Origin: Aromatoleum toluvorans
Lineage (GTDB): Bacteria > Pseudomonadota > Gammaproteobacteria > Burkholderiales > Rhodocyclaceae
Length of the DNA stretch: 64,000 bases
Reading direction: 5' to 3'
Assembly (NCBI RefSeq): GCF_012910905.1
Contig: NZ_WTVN01000016.1
Location: forward strand, 1 to 64,000
Below are positions 29,286 to 36,769 of this stretch, piece after piece. Numbering within the stretch: position 1 is the first letter of the stretch; every line of letters begins with the position of its first letter. Made by a program: the position numbers and the translations under genes. The notes under the pieces are model-generated. The model did not search any database, had not been told where the DNA came from, and saw only the letters and a list, made by a program, of their open reading frames with translations.

Positions 29286-29773
29286 GTTGCCCTCGGCGGC
29301 ACCACGCGAGTCGGTCAGCAACGCTCTGTCAGGTCAACAACTCGACGGCGCCATCCGAATCGCGCGGCATTGGGGTTGGGGGACTTCCCTTGCCCGGTTC
29401 GCATGTGGGCTGGGACTTCTGTCATCGTCGAGGCAACAATCGAGCCATTGCTCTACCATATATAAGTATTTGAGTATATGTAGCTAATTATTCCTCACTC
29501 GATTCCATTTACAGCGCATTGGGGGAGTTGCCCAAAATGTTGGGCAAAAGCACGCACCGCATGGGTCCGGGCGGGCGAACCGGGGAGCGAGCGACGGATG
29601 GGACTCATCGCTCCCATGACGGCGTAGAGAGCGGGTACTCATTGCCAGCGCCCGATGTCGATGCTAGTTTCTCGGGCGGTCGCGGCGGCCGGAATCGAAG
29701 GAGTAAACGGAACGTGGATTTGCCAGCCCTTGCTGCCGGGAAACCGGCGGGTCGCCTGACCGGACCTTGATCT
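29286..29773. promoter_or_regulatory. Control region upstream of the tungstate transport genes
   Basis: About 490 bp without a full-size gene. It contains an AT-rich inverted repeat (29451-29484; CTACcATATA and TATATGTAG arms) reminiscent of ModE-type molybdate/tungstate operators, a perfect palindrome TTGCCCAA-N4-TTGGGCAA (29528-29547), a small hairpin (ATGGGA 29598-29603 / TCCCAT 29612-29617) and a possible 18-codon leader ORF at 29714. None is proven. Confidence 0.45.
29714..29770 (+). CDS. Possible 18-residue leader peptide
   Basis: GTG start preceded by AAGGAG at 29698-29703; reads MDLPALAAGKPAGRLTGP and ends in TGA three bases before the next gene's ATG. The downstream gene lacks a good ribosome site of its own, so translational coupling is plausible. 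Short enough to be chance. Confidence 0.25.
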   Translation: MDLPALAAGKPAGRLTGP

Positions 29774-30082
29774 ATGGCGTTCATCAGCGGTCCCGTCCCC
29801 GAATGTTTCGAGCGCGAGGTCACGGCCTCCCCGGCGGAGTTCGCGCGTGACCTGCGCAAGGCCTCAACCGTCGAGGTCGAAACCGTCGCGCCGGGCCATT
29901 TCCGCCTGCGCGGCGGAGCAACCCGTCTCGACATCCATGTCGCCGCCGGGGGCGTGCGGCGCATCGGCTTGCTCGAACTGCCGACGCTCTCGGTTCGCTA
30001 CGAATTCTCCGGCGGCAGCGAAGCCGACCGCCGGGCGCTTCTTCTTCCGCTCGACCGCGCGATGCAACGTGGCGGCGGCTGA
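29774..30082 (+). CDS. Small hypothetical protein in the tungstate gene set
   Basis: I do not recognise this 102-residue soluble protein. It is predicted mixed alpha/beta with an acidic/basic N-terminal helix (CFEREVTASPAEFARDLRKAS), beta-rich centre (VEVETVAPGHFRLRGGATRLDIHV) and no signal peptide or metal motif. It begins right after a possible leader ORF and ends 78 bp before tupB on the same strand, so it likely shares that operon and may relate to tungsten or molybdenum handling; this is inference. Confidence 0.6.
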   Translation: MAFISGPVPECFEREVTASPAEFARDLRKASTVEVETVAPGHFRLRGGATRLDIHVAAGGVRRIGLLELPTLSVRYEFSGGSEADRRALLLPLDRAMQRGGG

Positions 30083-30160
30083 CATCCTGATGCGACCGGA
30101 ATGCCGTCGGCGTGCAGGGAAGGGCTGCCGAACTGCGGCGCTTACGCTATTCTCCCGTCG

Positions 30161-30865
30161 ATGTACGGACTAGCCGCGACCTTCGCCGATGCCTTCGCAC
30201 TACTCGCGACCTTCGACCACCGCGCGGTAGAGATCGTCAGCCTGTCGCTGCGGGTGAGTGGTTCGGCGGTGATCCTGGGTACCCTCATCGGCCTTCCGCT
30301 GGGCGCCTGTCTCGCGGTCGGCCGTTTCCCCGGCCGAAGCGCCGCGCTGGTGACCATCAACGGCCTGATGGGCGCGCCTTCCGTGGTCGTCGGCGTGGTC
30401 GTCTATCTGATCCTGTCGCGCTCGGGGCCGCTCGGCGAACTGGGCCTGCTCTACACCCCCGCCGCGATGGTCGCCGCACAGACCCTGCTGGTCGTTCCGC
30501 TGATGGCCGCCATCGCGCGCCAGATCATCGAGGATGCCTGGCAACGCTATGCCGAAGAGTTCCGTGCGATGCGATTCTCATGGTCGCAGAGCGTCACGAC
30601 GTTGTTGTACGACTGCCGCCATTCCCTCGTCGTTGCCGTCCTCGCCGGACTCGGGCGTGCGATGAGCGAAGTGGGCGCCGTGATGATCGTCGGCGGCAAC
30701 ATCGACCACGCGACGCGCGTCATGACGACGGCGATCGCGCTCGAAACCAGCAAAGGCGACCTGCCGCTCGCCATTGCGCTCGGCGTCGTGCTCGTCGTGG
30801 TCATCCTCATCCTCAATGCCTTCGCCTTTGCCATGCGGGCGTGGGCCATGCGTCGCTACGGGTGA
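30161..30865 (+). CDS. tupB: Tungstate ABC transporter permease TupB
   Basis: 234-residue inner-membrane permease with five or six hydrophobic segments. The EAA-loop region (AEEFRAMRFSWSQSVTTLLYDCRHSLVVAVLAGLGRAMSEVGAVMIVGGNI) is typical of TupB tungstate/molybdate-type permeases. It is followed directly by its ATPase. ATG 30161 lacks a clear ribosome site; an ATG at 30101 would add 20 residues. Placement 2.2 kb from aorABC fits tungsten supply for AorB. Confidence 0.85.
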   Translation: MYGLAATFADAFALLATFDHRAVEIVSLSLRVSGSAVILGTLIGLPLGACLAVGRFPGRSAALVTINGLMGAPSVVVGVVVYLILSRSGPLGELGLLYTPAAMVAAQTLLVVPLMAAIARQIIEDAWQRYAEEFRAMRFSWSQSVTTLLYDCRHSLVVAVLAGLGRAMSEVGAVMIVGGNIDHATRVMTTAIALETSKGDLPLAIALGVVLVVVILILNAFAFAMRAWAMRRYG

Positions 30866-30870
30866 GTGCG

Positions 30871-31584
30871 ATGTTCCCGTTGCGCCTGTGCGACATCCGC
30901 TTCCAACCCAACGGGCGTCCCGTCCTGGATGGCATCGACCTCGAACTGGGCGGGGAGGGGATCACGCTCGTGCTGGGCCCCAACGGCGCCGGCAAGAGCG
31001 TGCTGCTGCGCACGATCTGCGGCCTGCTCGAACCGACCGGGGGGAAGATCGACTGGGGCGGAGGAAAGCGCCCCGAGCTGGGCGTGATGATGGTCTTCCA
31101 GCATCCGATGATGCTGCGCACCTCGGTGCTCGAAAACGTCGCCGTTGCGCTGAAGCCGCATGGCGTTCCGCGCGTCGAGCGCCGCCGCCGCGCGGAACGC
31201 GTGCTCGATCGCGTCGGCCTCCTCGCGCGCGCGTCCGACAGCGCGCGGCTGCTGTCCGGCGGCGAACAGCAGCGCCTCGCACTCGCGCGCGCCTGGGTCA
31301 CGGCCCCGCGCCTCCTGCTGCTCGACGAACCCACCGCCAGTCTCGACCCCTCCGCCACGGCCGAGGTCGAACGCATCGTGCGCGAGATCCGTACCGACGG
31401 CACGCGCATCCTGATGACCACGCACAATCTCGGCCAGGCGACCCGCCTCGGCGACGACGTCGTCTTCATGAGCGCCGGGCGGGTCCGCGAGCATGCCCCG
31501 GTGCAACGCTTTTTCGCCCGTCCGGCTTCCGACGAGGCCCGCCTGTTCATCCAGGGCGAGCTGCCCTGGCGGCTGAATTTCTGA
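30871..31584 (+). CDS. tupC: Tungstate ABC transporter ATP-binding protein TupC
   Basis: 237-residue ATPase: Walker A GPNGAGKSV (Ser-Val in place of the usual Ser-Thr), Q-loop FQHPMML, signature LSGGEQQRLALARAW, Walker B LLLLDEPTASLDP and switch H in MTTHN. It partners TupB; a GTG at 30862 overlapping the tupB stop (GTGA) is an alternative start. The periplasmic tungstate-binding protein TupA is not encoded next to it or anywhere in the window. Confidence 0.87.
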   Translation: MFPLRLCDIRFQPNGRPVLDGIDLELGGEGITLVLGPNGAGKSVLLRTICGLLEPTGGKIDWGGGKRPELGVMMVFQHPMMLRTSVLENVAVALKPHGVPRVERRRRAERVLDRVGLLARASDSARLLSGGEQQRLALARAWVTAPRLLLLDEPTASLDPSATAEVERIVREIRTDGTRILMTTHNLGQATRLGDDVVFMSAGRVREHAPVQRFFARPASDEARLFIQGELPWRLNF

Positions 31585-31598
31585 CGCCTGGCGACCCC

Positions 31599-32495
31599 TC
31601 AGGCCCAGTACGGAACCGGCCCGATCCGCTCGGCCAGATAGTCGACCAGCGTGCGCACCCGGTGCGGTACGTAGCGGGTGCCGGGAAATACCGCGTAGAT
31701 GTGCAGCTCCGTCGCCGAATATTCCGGCAGCAGCACCTCCAGCAGGCCGGCGCGCACCGCCTGCGACGTGAGGAAGGTCGGCTCCCGCACGATCCCCATG
31801 CCGCGGATCGCGGCATCGAGCAATGCGTCGCCGTTATTGGCGCGAAACCGCCCCTTGATCGGCACCGAGTAAGGCTCGCCGTCCACCCGAAAGCCCCAGC
31901 CGAGGCTGGACCCCAGCGTGTAGGTCAGGCAGTGGTGCTGCAGCAGGTCGTCGGGATGTTGCGGGCGGCCGTGCCGGTCCAGATAGTCGGGCGAGGCCGC
32001 GACGGCCAGCGCGCTGCGGCTCAGGCGCCGGATCACCAGTGACGGATCGATATGCTCGGAGATCCGCACGGCGAAATCCATGCCTTCCTCGATCAGATTC
32101 ACCCGGCGATCGCTGAACTCGACGTCCACGCTGACTTCCGGGTTGGTCGTGATGAAGTCCGCGACCAGCGGCATCAGGTGGCGCACGCCGAAACTCATCG
32201 GCACGCTGGCGCGGATCTGGCCGCGCGGCGCCTGCTTTTCGCCGGCCAGATCACCCTCTGCGGCCTCGACCATCGCCAGAATCTCGCGGCATTTTTCCAG
32301 GTAGGCCGAGCCGGACGAGGTCAGGCTCAGCCGCCGCGTGCTGCGCGCGAGCAGTTTCGTGCCCAGATGCGCCTCCAGGGCCGCAATCTGCCGCGTGATC
32401 GCCGAACGGGCGACATTCAGCCGATCCGCAACCGCGGTGAAGCTTCCCGCTTCCGCGACGCGCACAAACACCTCCATGGCTTGCAGGCGGTCCAT
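31599..32495 (-). CDS. LysR-type transcriptional regulator
   Basis: 298 residues: N-terminal winged HTH (MEVFVRVAEAGSFTAVADRLNVARSAITRQIAALE) and C-terminal effector-binding domain of the CrgA-like subgroup (RGQIRASVPMSFG, DFAVRISEHIDPSLVIRRL). Start ATG 32495 begins the conserved MDRLQAM; the upstream extension is discarded. It is divergent from the NAD(P)-binding protein at 32606 and probably regulates it and itself through the palindrome at 32498. Confidence 0.9.
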   Translation of the reverse strand: MDRLQAMEVFVRVAEAGSFTAVADRLNVARSAITRQIAALEAHLGTKLLARSTRRLSLTSSGSAYLEKCREILAMVEAAEGDLAGEKQAPRGQIRASVPMSFGVRHLMPLVADFITTNPEVSVDVEFSDRRVNLIEEGMDFAVRISEHIDPSLVIRRLSRSALAVAASPDYLDRHGRPQHPDDLLQHHCLTYTLGSSLGWGFRVDGEPYSVPIKGRFRANNGDALLDAAIRGMGIVREPTFLTSQAVRAGLLEVLLPEYSATELHIYAVFPGTRYVPHRVRTLVDYLAERIGPVPYWA

Positions 32496-32497
32496 TA

Positions 32498-32518
32498 TTG
32501 TTGTCCTCGATGCAACAA
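32498..32518. promoter_or_regulatory. LysR operator candidate
   Basis: TTGTTG-N9-CAACAA, exact six-base arms, immediately upstream of the LysR start codon and about 90 bp from the divergent gene. Position and T-N11-A-like geometry fit an autoregulatory LysR site. Confidence 0.5.
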
Positions 32519-32605
32519 AGAGTTTGCTCGGTTCCGCTATTTTAGGACTAATCAATCCCCTAAAGTGCGCCCATACCCCAATGACGCAATGCCAAGGAAA
32601 AGAAA

Positions 32606-33478
32606 ATGATCCTCGTAACCGGCGCGACCGGCCATCTGGGCCAGCTGATCGTGCAGCAACTGGCGCTCCGGCTTCCGGACGCAGGCGCCGGCAAGCTTGC
32701 GGTCAGCGTCCGCGACCCGGGCCGCGCGCAGGTTCTTGCGGCCCGTGGCGTCGAGGTTCGGCGCGGCAACTTCGATGAGCCCGACAGCCTGCGCAGCGCA
32801 TTCTCCGACGTGTCGCGTCTCGTGATCGTATCGACCGACGGCCCCAAGGCGCAGCGGATCGCCCAGCACCGCAACGCGATCGAGGCCGCCCGCGCTGCCG
32901 GCGTCGAGCACATCCTCTATACCAGCTTCCTTGACGCCGATGCCGCCTCGCCCTCGGAGTTCGCGCAGGTCCACGCCGACAGCGAGGCCGCGCTCGCGGC
33001 CTGCGGCGTCGCCCACACGATCCTGCGCAACGGCATGTATGCCGATTTCCTGCCGATGACCTTCGCCGGCGCGCTGCAGGGCGGTGTGCTGCAACTGCCG
33101 GCGGGCGAGGGCAAGGTCAGCTACGTGTCGCGTCACGAGCTCGCCCAGGCGGTCGCGGCCGCCACCGTCGCACCGCGGCTCGAAAAGCACGTCTATGAAT
33201 TGACCGGTCAGACGGCCCACGACTACCACGACCTCGCCGCACGGGTCGGCGCCGATACCGGCGCGGCCCTGCGCTACGAGCCGATCGGCGAGGACGCCTA
33301 CGCCGGCGCGCTCGAAGGCGCCGGCATGCCCGCGTGGATCGCCCGTGCGATGGCGAACATGTTCACGGCCGCCGCCGGGAATCGCCTTGCACGCACCACC
33401 AACGATTTCGCCGCGCTGGTCGGCCATCCGCCCAAGTCGATCGACTGCCTGCTGGCTGAATTCTTCCGCGCCGTGTGA
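32606..33478 (+). CDS. NmrA/QorB-like NAD(P)-binding oxidoreductase
   Basis: 290-residue Rossmann-fold protein of the atypical SDR group: ILVTGATGHLGQLIV at the N-terminus, then the HILYTSFLDADAAS and LRNGMYADFLP segments characteristic of QorB-type quinone reductases. It probably reduces quinones with NAD(P)H or senses the NAD(P)H ratio. A LysR gene is divergent; cytochrome b561 and YceI genes follow on the same strand within 40 bp and 26 bp. Confidence 0.88.
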   Translation: MILVTGATGHLGQLIVQQLALRLPDAGAGKLAVSVRDPGRAQVLAARGVEVRRGNFDEPDSLRSAFSDVSRLVIVSTDGPKAQRIAQHRNAIEAARAAGVEHILYTSFLDADAASPSEFAQVHADSEAALAACGVAHTILRNGMYADFLPMTFAGALQGGVLQLPAGEGKVSYVSRHELAQAVAAATVAPRLEKHVYELTGQTAHDYHDLAARVGADTGAALRYEPIGEDAYAGALEGAGMPAWIARAMANMFTAAAGNRLARTTNDFAALVGHPPKSIDCLLAEFFRAV

Positions 33479-33515
33479 TGATGTGCACGAATACGCTTAA
33501 ACAAGGGGAATTTCG

Positions 33516-34058
33516 TTGACAACTCCTGAGAACTACACACGGCCGGCAGTCGCCGTGCACTGGCTGATCGCGATCCTGGTGCTCGTGGCGCTGCCGCTCG
33601 GCTACTACATGACGGACCTGTCGCTGTCGCCGCGCAAGCTGCAGCTGATCTCGTGGCACAAGTGGATCGGCTTCACCGTGCTGCTGCTGTTCATTCCCCG
33701 CGTCATCGTGCGCCTCACCCGGCGCGTGCCGGCGCCGGTCACTACGATGCCCGGTTGGCAGCGCACCATCGCCTCTATCACCCACGTTGCACTCTACGCT
33801 CTCATGGTCGCCGTGCCGGCCACCGGCTGGCTGATGAGCTCCGCCAAAGGCTTCCCGGTGGTGTACCTGGGCCTCGTCCCGCTGCCTGATCTCGTGGGCA
33901 AGGACGAAGCGCTCGGCAACCTGCTCAAGTCCACCCACGAAGTCCTGACCTCCGGCCTGCTGATTCTGGTCGGTCTTCATATCGCCGCCGCACTCAAGCA
34001 CCACATCATCGACCGAGACGAAACACTGGCACGCATGGTGCCCCTGCTCAAACGCTGA
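33516..34058 (+). CDS. Cytochrome b561
   Basis: 180-residue inner-membrane di-heme b protein with four hydrophobic segments and the histidines expected of bacterial b561 (VHWLIA, WHKWIG, THVALYA, STHEVLTSGLLILVGLHIAAALKHH). It transfers electrons from quinol. The start is TTG 33516, supported by AAGGGGAA upstream. It is followed 26 bp later by a yceI gene, a common pairing. Confidence 0.93.
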   Translation: MTTPENYTRPAVAVHWLIAILVLVALPLGYYMTDLSLSPRKLQLISWHKWIGFTVLLLFIPRVIVRLTRRVPAPVTTMPGWQRTIASITHVALYALMVAVPATGWLMSSAKGFPVVYLGLVPLPDLVGKDEALGNLLKSTHEVLTSGLLILVGLHIAAALKHHIIDRDETLARMVPLLKR

Positions 34059-34084
34059 ACCGGACAAACAAAGGAATGCCTCAC

Positions 34085-34663
34085 ATGAAACACAATCGAA
34101 TCCTGGCCGCCGCCCTGGTCTCCCTCGCCCTGCCGTTCGCCGGCGCCCACGCGGCACAGGCCGCCGGCGTCTTCGATCAGGTCCAGCCGGCGAAGAACCG
34201 CATCGACTTCGTCTTCAAGCAGATGAATGTGCCGGTCAATGGCTACTTCAAGAAGGCGAAGGTCGATCTGGCGTTCGACCCGGCGGCTCCCGCGAAGTCG
34301 ACGGTTCGTCTCGATCTCGACCTCGCCAGCATCGATGCCGGCTCGTCGGATGCGAACACGGAAGTCGTCGGCAAGCCCTGGTTCGACGTCAAGGCCTTCC
34401 CGACCGCGACCTTCGTCTCATCGTCGGTGAAGCCGCTCGGCGGCGATCGCTATGAAATGACCGGCAAGCTCACGATCAAGGGCAAGACCCGTGACGTAAC
34501 GACGCCGGTCACCGTCAAGCAGAACGGCAACACCGCCACGTTCGACGGCGCCTTCACGCTCAAGCGCCTGGAGTTTGCCATCGGCGACGGTACCTGGTCC
34601 GACACCTCGATCGTTGCCGACGAGGTCAAGGTCAGCTTCCACGTCGAAGCCGTCAAGCAGTAA
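34085..34663 (+). CDS. YceI family periplasmic protein
   Basis: 192 residues with a signal peptide (cleavage near AGAHAAQAAG) and a lipocalin-like YceI barrel (NRIDFVFKQMNVPVNGYFKKAKVDLAFDP..., GKLTIKGKTRDVTTPV). YceI proteins bind isoprenoid-type lipids. ATG 34085 is chosen because AAAGGA is correctly spaced for it and too close for the ATG at 34076. It shares an operon with cytochrome b561. Confidence 0.93.
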   Translation: MKHNRILAAALVSLALPFAGAHAAQAAGVFDQVQPAKNRIDFVFKQMNVPVNGYFKKAKVDLAFDPAAPAKSTVRLDLDLASIDAGSSDANTEVVGKPWFDVKAFPTATFVSSSVKPLGGDRYEMTGKLTIKGKTRDVTTPVTVKQNGNTATFDGAFTLKRLEFAIGDGTWSDTSIVADEVKVSFHVEAVKQ

Positions 34664-34710
34664 TCCGCAATGGGTCTCCATTGATCCCTCCCCCTGGGGA
34701 TCACGCTTGC

Positions 34711-34736
34711 CACCCCGGACTCCGGGGTGTTTTTTT
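34711..34736 (+). terminator. Rho-independent terminator after yceI
   Basis: CACCCCGG-ACT-CCGGGGTG, a perfect 8-bp stem followed by seven T. Confidence 0.93.
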
Positions 34737-35386
34737 ATCTGCCGTCGCCGTGCAGCCGGGTAATTTCACCGGCAGATAATCCCGCCTCGCGGATCGAGGC
34801 CCCTCTGATCCGCCGAAGCGAAACCGGGCCGGATCCGTCCCGGCGATGCCAGCCTGGAGCCGGTTTCGACGCCGGTGAGCGCATCGGCACCGCCCTGCGG
34901 TCGCGACCATCCGCGGCCGTGCGTCCGGCCACTCTCTCGTTCGTCGATCGGATCTGCAGCTTCTCGAGCAAGTACGGCCTGACGAACTGCCCGCCAGTGG
35001 TGGAGCATCACTTATCGATCAAACGGGCGGGGCATCGAGCGGCAGGGCCCGCCAGCGCCCATCGTCGTGCGGTCGGCGCGTGCGAGCGTCACGCCGCTCG
35101 TGGCCGCAACATGTCCGGAATATCGTAAGTTACTAATTAATATGCAATACATATACATTTAATTAGCCATTGATAATATGCCGTCTGCTGGCAGAAGACG
35201 AATCCTCTTTAAAAAAGACACGCCTTGTCAAGGTGTTGTGTTGTAACGAAGCGATTGTGTCATTTTGTAGATTCGTATCAAACATCCCCGAAATATTTAG
35301 GGGTATATTCCACTTCCAAAATGCTCGCCGGGGGTCCGGCTCCGTCTGGCGGGATTGTGACCTGTATCTATCGAAGGAGAATCAGC
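34737..35386. promoter_or_regulatory. Long intergenic region before the cytochrome conduit genes
   Basis: About 650 bp. The first 380 bp are GC-rich with no convincing gene in any frame. From about 35120 to 35330 the base composition shifts sharply to AT-rich (stretches such as TTACTAATTAATATGC), with an imperfect palindrome CCCC-N10-GGGG at 35286-35303. This presumably holds the promoter of the downstream operon. Confidence 0.5.
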
Positions 35387-35725
35387 ATGAAGGCACGAAT
35401 TCTTGCGGTGATCGTGGCCGGCTTGACGGCAGCGTTTGCTTCCTCGGGCGCAATGGCCGTGGACGAGGATGCCGCCAAGGCAACGGCCAAGCGCAACGAC
35501 TGTTTCAAGTGCCACGCGATCGACAAAACCAAGAAAGGTCCGTCGTACAAGAAGATCGCGGCGAAGTTCAAGGACAAGGCTGACGCCGAACAGAAAATGG
35601 TCGAGCAGATCACCAAGGAGCACAAGGTGAAGCTCGAGGACGGCACCGAGGAAACGCACAAGGTGATCGACACCACGGACAAGGCGGAGATCAAGAATCT
35701 CATCGACTGGATCCGTGCCCAGTAA
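35387..35725 (+). CDS. Monoheme cytochrome c, periplasmic
   Basis: 112 residues: signal peptide (cleavage after SSGAMA), one heme site CFKCH (about residue 43) and Lys-rich class I cytochrome body. No clear methionine axial ligand of the usual spacing beyond KMVEQITKEH. ATG 35387 follows AAGGAGA. It precedes the decaheme cytochrome and barrel genes and could shuttle electrons across the periplasm to or from them, as MtoD is thought to do in Fe(II) oxidisers; this role is inference. Confidence 0.87.
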   Translation: MKARILAVIVAGLTAAFASSGAMAVDEDAAKATAKRNDCFKCHAIDKTKKGPSYKKIAAKFKDKADAEQKMVEQITKEHKVKLEDGTEETHKVIDTTDKAEIKNLIDWIRAQ

Positions 35726-35792
35726 TCGCTAGAGAAGCGATCCGGCGCACGCCGCCCAGGTGTGCGCCACAAACAGCAAATCAGGGGGTTAT

Positions 35793-36749
35793 ATGAAGTT
35801 GCTTGGAAAAGCATTGCGCGTGTGCGCATTCGCCGTCCTGGCCGGGAGCATCCTCCCGGCCCTGACCGCGAACGCCGCGGAAAAGGAAGCGCCCAAGGAC
35901 ATCGTCCTGACCGGCGACGCCAAATGTACCAGCTGCCACGACGAGAACGACTCGCCCGAGGCCCTGCGTATCGGCAAGACGAAACACGGCGCAGTCGCCG
36001 ACAAGCGCACGCCGGGCTGTACGAACTGCCACGGCGAGAGCGAGAAGCACGTCAAGGAAGCCGGTCGCGGTAGCGGCCCGACCCCGCCGGTCGACGTCGG
36101 CTTCACCAAGAAGAATGCAGCTTCCTCCCAGGAGCGCAATGCCGCCTGTCTGAGCTGTCACCAGGGCAGCAAGCGTATCGGCTGGCAGTCGAGCACCCAC
36201 GCGAACCAGGACGTCTCCTGTAGCTCGTGCCACAAGATTCACGACGGCAAGGATCCGGTACGCGACAAGGCGGACCAGGCAGAAGTGTGCTACGAGTGCC
36301 ACAAGGAGCAGCGTGCCCAGGTGAGCCGTCCCTCCCGCCACCCGATCCCCGAAGGCAAGGTGAACTGCTCGTCCTGCCACAACGTGCACGGTGACAATCC
36401 GAAGGCGCTCGCGAAGAGCAGCGTCAACGCGACCTGCTACAGCTGCCACATGGAAAAGCGCGGCCCCTTCGTGCATAACCACCAGCCGGTGACCGAGGAT
36501 TGCGCGATCTGCCACAACCCGCACGGTACCGTCATCGAGAACCTCCTCAAGGCGCGTCCGCCGTTCCTGTGCCAGGAATGTCATAGCCATACCAGCCACC
36601 CGAGCCAGTCCGCCGGACTGCCTGCCGGCCGCACGGGCAGCACCACCGAGCTGGGCACCGTCGGAAGGGGCTGCCTGAACTGCCATACCAACATCCATGG
36701 CAGCAACAGCACGCAGAACAGTGCAACCGTGAACCGGTTCCGCCGCTGA
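35793..36749 (+). CDS. Decaheme c-type cytochrome, MtrA/DmsE/MtoA family
   Basis: 318 residues with signal peptide and exactly ten CxxCH motifs (CTSCH, CTNCH, CLSCH, CSSCH, CYECH, CSSCH, CYSCH, CAICH, CQECH, CLNCH), the count of MtrA/DmsE/MtoA/PioA proteins. Such cytochromes sit inside the MtrB-type barrel and carry electrons across the outer membrane. ATG 35793 is preceded by a G-rich ribosome site; the barrel gene follows 20 bp later. Confidence 0.94.
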   Translation: MKLLGKALRVCAFAVLAGSILPALTANAAEKEAPKDIVLTGDAKCTSCHDENDSPEALRIGKTKHGAVADKRTPGCTNCHGESEKHVKEAGRGSGPTPPVDVGFTKKNAASSQERNAACLSCHQGSKRIGWQSSTHANQDVSCSSCHKIHDGKDPVRDKADQAEVCYECHKEQRAQVSRPSRHPIPEGKVNCSSCHNVHGDNPKALAKSSVNATCYSCHMEKRGPFVHNHQPVTEDCAICHNPHGTVIENLLKARPPFLCQECHSHTSHPSQSAGLPAGRTGSTTELGTVGRGCLNCHTNIHGSNSTQNSATVNRFRR

Positions 36750-36769
36750 TCGGGCAAGGGAGATCAATC

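Noticed and set aside
34727..35128. Candidate genes in the GC-rich intergenic stretch after yceI (both strands)
   Set aside because: Short overlapping frames, no ribosome sites, no recognisable domain, and codon patterns not distinguishable from random GC-rich DNA.
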